DNA from: Levilactobacillus enshiensis
GTDB lineage: Bacteria; Bacillota; Bacilli; Lactobacillales; Lactobacillaceae
DNA: 64,000 bases
Assembly (NCBI RefSeq): GCF_007115095.1
Contig: NZ_SULH01000006.1
Span: 1 to 64,000 of the forward strand
Reading direction: 5' to 3'
This document shows, in pieces, positions 56,387 to 61,069 of this stretch (position 1 is its first letter; each line of letters begins with the position of its first letter). A program made the translations under genes and the position numbers. The notes under the pieces are model-generated. The model searched no databases. It was not told the DNA's origin and saw only the letters and a list, made by a program, of their open reading frames with translations.

Positions 56387-57061
56387 ATGTATCGTTATTT
56401 TCTTCAGCCACAACTAGATGTATCCAACAACTCGTTGATTGGCTACGAGTTGCTGATTCGCCAACAGGTTGATGGCAAGTGGGTCCTACCCCACAACTTT
56501 GCGTCCATTCCAATCAGCGTTCAAGCTGACCTCATCAATCGAACGGCCCAGAAACTAGCCTTAAAGATTGGGTCTGTTTCCTTTAACGTCAACCAAAGCC
56601 AATTCATTGATCCAACCATTGCCAACGCCATTATTGCTGCTCAGCGGCACATTTATCCGATCAATTTGGTTTTGGAGGTCACTGAAGAACGGACGGACGA
56701 GAAGGTTTCTAATCAACAAATCATCGATCAAGTTCACTTTTTCGATGAACATTTAATTCAATTGAGTTTGGATGACATCGGTACAGGCGTCAACACTTAT
56801 GATCATCTAGAACCCATCTTACCCTATGCTAGTGAAATTAAATTTGCTATGCAAAACTTCCGTCAGGAAAATCGTGAAAACGAAATTCCCGAGGCCCTGG
56901 CCTTTTGGGATAAGATTGCCAAGCAGTATAAGCTTCGTTTGATTCTTGAAGGCGTGGAAAATGAAGAAGAACACGACATGGCCAATGACTTAGAGATTGA
57001 TCTTCGTCAAGGCTGGTTCTACGGAAAGCCTCACCTCTTCAAATTGGACGGCGACAAGTAA
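56387..57061 (+). CDS. c-di-GMP phosphodiesterase (EAL domain)
   Basis: A 224-residue stand-alone EAL protein. Catalytic landmarks are kept although the name motif is ELL: YELLIR (residues ~20-25), FNVNQSQF, LEVTEE, LDDIGTG, IKFAM, LEGVENEEE and QGWFYGKP. These correspond to the metal ligands and general base of active enzymes, so it should hydrolyse c-di-GMP to pGpG. RBS AAGGAGGAACTC precedes ATG. Followed by a perfect terminator; opposite the GGDEF gene. Confidence 0.9.
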   Translation: MYRYFLQPQLDVSNNSLIGYELLIRQQVDGKWVLPHNFASIPISVQADLINRTAQKLALKIGSVSFNVNQSQFIDPTIANAIIAAQRHIYPINLVLEVTEERTDEKVSNQQIIDQVHFFDEHLIQLSLDDIGTGVNTYDHLEPILPYASEIKFAMQNFRQENRENEIPEALAFWDKIAKQYKLRLILEGVENEEEHDMANDLEIDLRQGWFYGKPHLFKLDGDK

Positions 57062-57092
57062 GAACCCGTATTTGCGAATACGGGTTCTTTTT
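57062..57092 (+). terminator. Intrinsic terminator of the EAL gene
   Basis: GAACCCGTATT (57062-57072) and AATACGGGTTC (57077-57087) form a perfect stem, followed by T5. Confidence 0.92.
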
Positions 57093-57110
57093 GTTAACAT
57101 TCAAAAAATA

Positions 57111-57160
57111 AAGAGCACCAAAACGTTGTCAAATCAACGCTTCGATGCTCTTTATTTATA
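57111..57160 (-). terminator. Intrinsic terminator of tRNA-Glu
   Basis: AGAGCACCAAAACGTTG pairs with CAACGCTTCGATGCTCT with internal mismatches; the leftward RNA ends TTTATTTTTTG. Confidence 0.75.
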
Positions 57161-57176
57161 AACGTCGTCTTAAGTA

Positions 57177-57250
57177 TCACCCGCACGGGGCTCGAACCCG
57201 TAACTCCGCCTTGAGAGGGCGACGTCTTAAACCAGTTTGACCAGCGGGCA
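57177..57250 (-). tRNA. tRNA-Glu (anticodon CUC)
   Basis: Seventy-four nt. Acceptor TGCCCGC/GCGGGTG pairs with two wobbles. The anticodon stem TCGCC/GGCGG holds the loop CTCTCAA, giving anticodon CTC, and the T arm is ACGGG-TTCGAGC-CCCGT. CCA is not encoded. The identity comes from the anticodon only. It is divergent from tRNA-Gln. Confidence 0.88.
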
Positions 57251-57272
57251 ATGTCATTTACTAGCAATATCT

Positions 57273-57301
57273 AATTTACGCTATCCAACAAAAAATGTCA
57301 A
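57273..57301 (-). promoter_or_regulatory. Promoter of tRNA-Glu
   Basis: Reading leftward: -35 TTGACA (57301-57296), 17-bp spacer, -10 TAAATT (57278-57273). Confidence 0.65.
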
Positions 57302-57371
57302 TTGTTCTCTGCATAAAATTACAGAAATTCGGAAATTCATGCAGTTCGCCCCATTTTTTAAAGAAAACTGG

Positions 57372-57400
57372 TTGACACCAAAAGCGGAACAAGTTACTAT
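57372..57400 (+). promoter_or_regulatory. Promoter of tRNA-Gln
   Basis: -35 TTGACA (57372-57377), 17-bp spacer, -10 TACTAT (57395-57400). Confidence 0.75.
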
Positions 57401-57430
57401 TAAATAGTTGCTTCAAGCAGCGCAGATCAT

Positions 57431-57502
57431 TGGGTATTCGCCAAATGGTAAGGCAGCGGACTCTGAATCCGTAAGTTACTGGTTCGAGCCCAGTATACCC
57501 AA
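57431..57502 (+). tRNA. tRNA-Gln (anticodon CUG)
   Basis: Seventy-two nt. Acceptor TGGGTAT/ATACCCA is perfect, the anticodon loop CTCTGAA gives CTG, and the T arm is ACTGG-TTCGAGC-CCAGT. CCA is not encoded. Its last ~22 nt recur at 59761-59783, so this tRNA is the insertion target of the element that follows. Confidence 0.92.
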
Positions 57503-57503
57503 T
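57481..57503 (+). repeat. attL-like site, 3' end of tRNA-Gln
   Basis: GGTTCGAGCCCAGTATACCC and AAT match 59761-59783 at 21 of 23 positions; the last 15 (CCCAGTATACCCAAT) are identical. This is the expected left junction of an element integrated in the tRNA. Confidence 0.75.
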
Positions 57504-57516
57504 TATTGTTTTACAT

Positions 57517-57560
57517 TAGTCGCTATTAGACCTCACGGGGGTTGATATAGCGGCTTTTTT
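57517..57560 (+). terminator. Element-borne terminator after tRNA-Gln
   Basis: CGCTAT (57521-57526) pairs with ATAGCG (57547-57552), then CTTTTTT. It replaces the original tRNA terminator, now at 59801. Confidence 0.65.
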
Positions 57561-57598
57561 AGTACATTGGGCTTTAAATTGGTGTCCATACGAGGTAG

Positions 57599-57880
57599 CC
57601 ATGTGACAGCCAAGATGACAGGGTAGAAAATACGGCCTTAAAGCTCGGCAGTGACCGACAAATAAAGGTACTGCGAGAAAATCAGGAAGCCGTTGCCTAC
57701 ACCCTACAGGGAAGTGACTCTGAAACTCAAACGATCATTAAACGAATGTATTTTAATCGCAATGATGAGGCTACTGTAATCACACTAGCAATAGAGCTTA
57801 GTTGTGATCGTACTGGGATAAGCCGTAAACGTATGGCCTTTTTCAAGGCATTAGCCAAAGAGCTGGGCTTACATCCCTAA
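57599..57880 (+). pseudogene. ArpU-type phage late-gene regulator, 5' end missing
   Basis: The frame is open for 93 codons between TAG at 57596 and TAA at 57878, but it has no suitable start codon or RBS. It encodes VENTALKLGSDRQIKVLREN near the start, then TIIKRMYFNRND, a helix-turn-helix (LAIELSCDRTGISRKRMAFF) and LAKELGLHP. This is the layout of ArpU/RinA-like regulators of phage late genes. It is a remnant of the prophage that inserted in tRNA-Gln. Part of a putative arm site lies at its 5' edge. Confidence 0.75.
57604..57621 (+). repeat. Putative integrase arm site, left copy
   Basis: TGACAGCCAAGATGACAG matches 59687-59704 (TGACAGCCAAAATGACAG) at 17 of 18 positions. The copies lie about 100 bp inside the left att core and about 57 bp inside the right one, in the same orientation. 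Confidence 0.55.
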
Positions 57881-57926
57881 CCGATCTACCCTGCTGGCTT
57901 TGAATTAAAGTATAATTTCACAAAAT

Positions 57927-57957
57927 AAAAAGACTATCCCTTGGGTAGTCTTTTTTT
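57927..57957. terminator. Bidirectional terminator between the ArpU remnant and the secreted-protein gene
   Basis: AGACTATCCC and GGGTAGTCT pair with one bulged T around a 2-nt loop; A5 and T7 flank the stem. Confidence 0.8.
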
Positions 57958-57963
57958 ATATGA

Positions 57964-58914
57964 TTATTGCAATCCCTGAACATATTGCTTGGCTTTTTGT
58001 TCGTCAAATGAGTATGCACCATAGTTATTGCCTTGTAATAAGTCGGCATATGACTCCGCAATATTGCCAAGATTGGTGTAGAACTTTTGATTACCAACTT
58101 TTACCATAATTCTGAACCCATCTGCGTCACCATTTTTGTCATCTTTTGCTTGGAACACGTCACCAAGTGACATTCTCAAACGATACAAAGTTTTCCCAAA
58201 GACCTTAACCTTCTTGGTTCCAAACCCCTTCAATGGTTTAGCCAGATAGTAAGTGTAAACTGACTTTCCACGGTTGAATTTTTTAATTTTAATTGACTGA
58301 GAAATTTTGGTGTAATTGGTATTGTTCGTGTAGTAATTCAAATAGTTGTCCGCAGTCACAGTTATAAATTTCTTACTACTTACTTGGCTACTTGAGTTTG
58401 AACCAGCCCGATACAGATCGGGTAAATTTGAATATCCGCCATATGCAAAGGCAGTTTTAGCAGTATGACTCTTTAATATTGATGGCTTAACAGTATTCAT
58501 AGATATGCTATACTGCCACTTTTTACCAATTTTACTGAATACTTTTTTCTGATTTTTCTTTGAAAGTGTAGTGTTCTTTATACTGGCAAGACCTCTGCTG
58601 TCCACACTGCCAATCACCACTGAATTTTTGGAGATTTTTGCACCCTTATTGCGGTATTGATTTCCCAAGTTTAGTGACTTAGATACCGTAAATACGTCCG
58701 GTTGTAATTTACCCGCATTTGTACGGCTATCGCTATCCCGTGTAATTCTCGTTAGATTACGAATACCAACTTTATCAAACTCGCTAGTTATCTTTTTACT
58801 AGTTGCCATGGCTTTTTTGCTAGTTTTAGCAGACGCATTGGTTACAGCTAGACTACCGGCAGCAGCACCGAGCAGCATTAGCAATACTGCACTCTTACTT
58901 CCCATCTTAAACAA
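57964..58914 (-). CDS. Secreted protein of unknown function, island cargo
   Basis: About 316 residues with a signal peptide ending near TNASA-K (residue ~30). The start is TTG 58914 or ATG 58905; AGGGGG lies 8 nt before the TTG. The mature protein is basic, Lys/Ser/Tyr-rich and beta-prone, with KPLKGFGTKKVKVFGKTLYR near residues 225-245 and no LPXTG. It is the only intact large gene between the att-like repeats. No family recognised; surface attachment or a small-domain lactobacillus secreted family is possible. Confidence 0.65.
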   Translation of the reverse strand: MFKMGSKSAVLLMLLGAAAGSLAVTNASAKTSKKAMATSKKITSEFDKVGIRNLTRITRDSDSRTNAGKLQPDVFTVSKSLNLGNQYRNKGAKISKNSVVIGSVDSRGLASIKNTTLSKKNQKKVFSKIGKKWQYSISMNTVKPSILKSHTAKTAFAYGGYSNLPDLYRAGSNSSSQVSSKKFITVTADNYLNYYTNNTNYTKISQSIKIKKFNRGKSVYTYYLAKPLKGFGTKKVKVFGKTLYRLRMSLGDVFQAKDDKNGDADGFRIMVKVGNQKFYTNLGNIAESYADLLQGNNYGAYSFDEQKAKQYVQGLQ

Positions 58915-58975
58915 ATAATTACCCCCTAATATAATTCCTTACTAAACATTATAGCGCAAGCCCAAGAACATTAAA

Positions 58976-59005
58976 AACCACCCTATTAACCGGCAGGGTG
59001 GTTTA
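58976..59005 (-). terminator. Intrinsic terminator downstream of the micropeptide
   Basis: CCACCCT and AGGGTGG pair around a 10-nt loop; the leftward RNA continues TTTTTAAT. It would end a transcript from about 59290 across the micropeptide frame. Confidence 0.75.
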
Positions 59006-59046
59006 CTGTTACTCTTTTGCTCAATATACTATCTGCTTTCTAATGT

Positions 59047-59075
59047 TTGAATTGTGCTACATCCCCCGCTAAAAT
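59047..59075 (+). promoter_or_regulatory. Candidate promoter of an RNA antisense to the micropeptide mRNA
   Basis: -35 TTGAAT (59047-59052), 17-bp spacer, -10 TAAAAT (59070-59075). RNA starting near 59082 would run into the 3' part of the leftward mRNA at 59121-59237. Confidence 0.45.
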
Positions 59076-59120
59076 TGAGGTACACAAATACAAGCGGTGT
59101 CTCACTGCCTATGCCATAAG

Positions 59121-59237
59121 TCATAGGAGCTTTGCGACTAACTGCCAGATTTCAATGACGAAATTGATTACTGTTATAATCAATGTTATCAACCCGGCTA
59201 GTTTTTCGTGAGGCTCTTTTTGTAAGTAATCAGCCAT
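59121..59237 (-). CDS. 38-residue membrane peptide, type I toxin-like
   Basis: Frame from ATG 59237 (AGTAGGTGCTTAGAA upstream) to TGA at 59121. A charged N-terminus MADYLQKEPHEKLAG is followed by a hydrophobic helix LITLIITVINFVIEIW and a tail QLVAKLL. A leftward -10 (TATACT near 59290) and a terminator at 58976 define a long mRNA with a large 3' region. A rightward promoter at 59047 would give an overlapping antisense RNA. This layout matches type I toxin-antitoxin loci, but the peptide does not match a toxin family I can name. Confidence 0.5.
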   Translation of the reverse strand: MADYLQKEPHEKLAGLITLIITVINFVIEIWQLVAKLL

Positions 59238-59269
59238 TTCTAAGCACCTACTGCAGCCCGACATAACTA

Positions 59270-59405
59270 GTTAGGACATCCCCGCAGCAGGTAGTATAAT
59301 ATAGATGTGATGTTGCCAATCTTAATTAAATTCCCCTGATATTTATTATTCTTACGCATTGTTGTGCTGAATGCCCTGCCCGAATAGATTGAGTGGGCGT
59401 TTTTG
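59270..59405 (+). ncRNA. Small RNA candidate 1 with its promoter
   Basis: The promoter box GTTAGGACAT (59270-59279) lies 15 bp before TATAAT (59295-59300), giving a start near 59307. The ~99-nt RNA ends at ATGCCC/GGGCGT followed by T5 (about 59405). No RBS-preceded ORF is inside. The same box precedes candidate 2. Confidence 0.5.
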
Positions 59406-59462
59406 TTTATCTTGGGAAATATCGCAACACTGCAGGGATGACTACGGTACTAGAACTTTTCT

Positions 59463-59590
59463 GTTAGGACATTTCAGCAACGGGTATTATAATTAGGTTA
59501 TAGTTAATGGCTTTACAATTTAATAAGTCACACGCCAATATGTACACACAGGTTTAGCTTTATCCGAACGGTTCGGATAAAGCTCTTTTT
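59463..59590 (+). ncRNA. Small RNA candidate 2 with its promoter
   Basis: GTTAGGACAT (59463-59472) again lies 15 bp before TATAAT (59488-59493), with start near 59500. The ~90-nt RNA ends in the perfect stem AGCTTTATCCGAA (59556-59568) and TTCGGATAAAGCT (59572-59584) followed by CTTTTT. No supported ORF is inside. Confidence 0.5.
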
Positions 59591-59686
59591 GATACATGAA
59601 GACAAAATAAAAACTGCCAGCCATTAAGCTAACAGTTTCATCGCCCTGCCAAAATTAAGTATCAAATATGTGTGAGTTACTGTCAT

Positions 59687-59704
59687 TGACAGCCAAAATG
59701 ACAG
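59687..59704 (+). repeat. Putative integrase arm site, right copy
   Basis: TGACAGCCAAAATGACAG, 17 of 18 identical to 57604-57621; a further ACAGCC follows directly. It lies close to the right att-like core. Confidence 0.55.
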
Positions 59705-59760
59705 CCAGTTTATAGTCAAATGTACATAAATGCCTATGCAACGCTGTTTCTAAGGGGGGT

Positions 59761-59783
59761 GGTTCGTTCCCAGTATACCCAAT
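59761..59783 (+). repeat. attR-like duplicate of the tRNA-Gln 3' end
   Basis: GGTTCGTTCCCAGTATACCC plus AAT repeats the tRNA-Gln 3' end with only AG to TT changed in the T loop region. No tRNA body precedes it. It marks the right junction of the inserted element. Confidence 0.75.
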
Positions 59784-59800
59784 CAGAAGAACAACCCGTT

Positions 59801-59845
59801 AACCGCTAATCAGACGTGAAAACGTTGCGTTAGCGGTTTTTTTGC
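59801..59845 (+). terminator. Original tRNA-Gln terminator, displaced by the insertion
   Basis: AACCGCTAA (59801-59809) and TTAGCGGTT (59830-59838) pair, with ACGT/ACGT inside, followed by T7. It lies 18 bp after the right att-like repeat, where a terminator of the uninterrupted tRNA would be. Confidence 0.75.
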
Positions 59846-59856
59846 CGTTTTATTTT

Positions 59857-59906
59857 AAAAGAAGCTGCTGGTCTCGATAATTTTGGCGAGACCAGCAGCT
59901 TCTTTT
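59857..59906. terminator. Perfect 19-bp bidirectional hairpin
   Basis: AAAAGAAGCTGCTGGTCTC (59857-59875) and its exact inverse (59888-59906) flank a 12-nt loop. It probably terminated the now broken leftward gene at 59963. Confidence 0.85.
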
Positions 59907-59962
59907 ACTAAAGCAAGTTATCATCCAGCTGGCTTGACGTTAAGTTCATCCCTAACGAAAGT

Positions 59963-60229
59963 TTAGTTCCAACCATAGTTGTTACCGTAGTTGTCTCCCT
60001 TAGGATTCGTTTGCTTGGTCAGCTACTTACTGGTGTAAAAATACGGTTCATCAACCGGCATTGACGATAGGTTCTTGGCATGCAACACTTTTACCTTTTT
60101 GCCATCAACCTTGGCCGTCACGACTTTGTAGCTCTCCAATGCCTGTTTAGGTCCCATAAAACGTTTACTCGTGTCCCAGATTCCCCAGGTGGTCGTCTTA
60201 CCAGCCTTATAAGCAACTGCCCAGTTGTC
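59963..60229 (-). pseudogene. C-terminal remnant of a secreted lactobacillus protein
   Basis: Leftward reading gives DNWAVAYKAGKTTTWGIWDT near the start, then FMGPKQALESYKVVTAKVDG and VDEPYFYTSK, an in-frame TAG, and LTKQTNPKGDN followed by an Asn/Gly/Tyr tail to TAA. Stops lie just upstream and no start codon or RBS exists. The sequence looks like the end of a surface or secreted protein. A loss of the 5' part plus an internal amber stop makes it a pseudogene. A strong hairpin terminator still follows. Confidence 0.65.
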
Positions 60230-60260
60230 CCTCTAGAATTTTTAAATTTTGTCGACTAGT

Positions 60261-60842
60261 TTAAACCGGTAAATTTCGATAAAGCTTTTGGAGATTCTTC
60301 TTGTCATACTTGGTTGGCTTATCTTCCTTAAATGACGAAAAATTCATGACACTCTCAAAATTTTTGGACGGTCGCAATCCTAAGATATCACCAATTGCGG
60401 TACTCCCCCAACCAGCTCTTTCAGTCTTGTTGAAATAAAATTGCTTCATCATTTTGCGCGACAATAGAATTTTGTAATTGGGGGACTGCGTCGTCTCTAA
60501 AGTTGAATCATCATCACCATTTTCCACTGGTGGGTAACTCGCTGTATCCGTATAAGCATAATTCTTTCCAGCAGTCTTAATCGTTGTCAACACGATATTA
60601 GCCGTCGTCGCATCACGTGTTTCCACCAGCTTGACCACCTTCAACCGATTCCAATTCTTGACTGCTAACTGCCACACACCCTGGTAATAACGCCCGGTTG
60701 ACGAGATGTGATACGTAATCGTCTTTCGTGGAAAATTAGCCTGTGCTTTTGCCTGCGCATTGACTGGGCTGATTAAACCAACTCCAATCACCCCCAGAAT
60801 GACAATCATCCCCATGAGCCAACGCCTATTGACATATTTCAC
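60261..60842 (-). CDS. Secreted matrixin-like protein lacking zinc ligands
   Basis: A 193-residue protein from GTG 60842 (AAAGGGGAAAC upstream), with a signal peptide ending near VNAQAKA. The mature part follows the plan of small lactobacillus matrixin-like (M10-type) peptidases: ITYHISSTGRYYQG, a helix with AVKNWNRL, a strand ANIVLTTI, and a C-terminal SVMNFSSF after the metal site. Where HExxHxxGxxH is expected it reads TAIGDILGLRPSK, so all His ligands and the Glu are lost. It is probably inactive or has a new function. Confidence 0.65.
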   Translation of the reverse strand: MKYVNRRWLMGMIVILGVIGVGLISPVNAQAKAQANFPRKTITYHISSTGRYYQGVWQLAVKNWNRLKVVKLVETRDATTANIVLTTIKTAGKNYAYTDTASYPPVENGDDDSTLETTQSPNYKILLSRKMMKQFYFNKTERAGWGSTAIGDILGLRPSKNFESVMNFSSFKEDKPTKYDKKNLQKLYRNLPV

Positions 60843-60999
60843 TGTACGTTTCCCCTTTCCCGTAATCTTCCTGTTTTGATGGGTGATGCCCCTACCTAGT
60901 TTATTGATTGGGGACGCCCCCACCGCTCTTAAATTATACAAAAACAGCATGACACATTATGTCGTTTCCCGTTCTCGACTAAAAAATAATCGTCGGCTA

Positions 61000-61050
61000 A
61001 AAAGGGACCACGGCTCCTCGAAGAAAGTCCGAGAAACCATGGTCCCTTTT
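61000..61050 (-). terminator. Intrinsic terminator of the adhesin gene
   Basis: AAGGGACCACGG and CCATGGTCCCTT pair apart from mismatches, with CTCG/CGAG inside; leftward RNA continues with U tract. Confidence 0.8.
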
Positions 61051-61069
61051 AATTTCTATTCACTCACTC

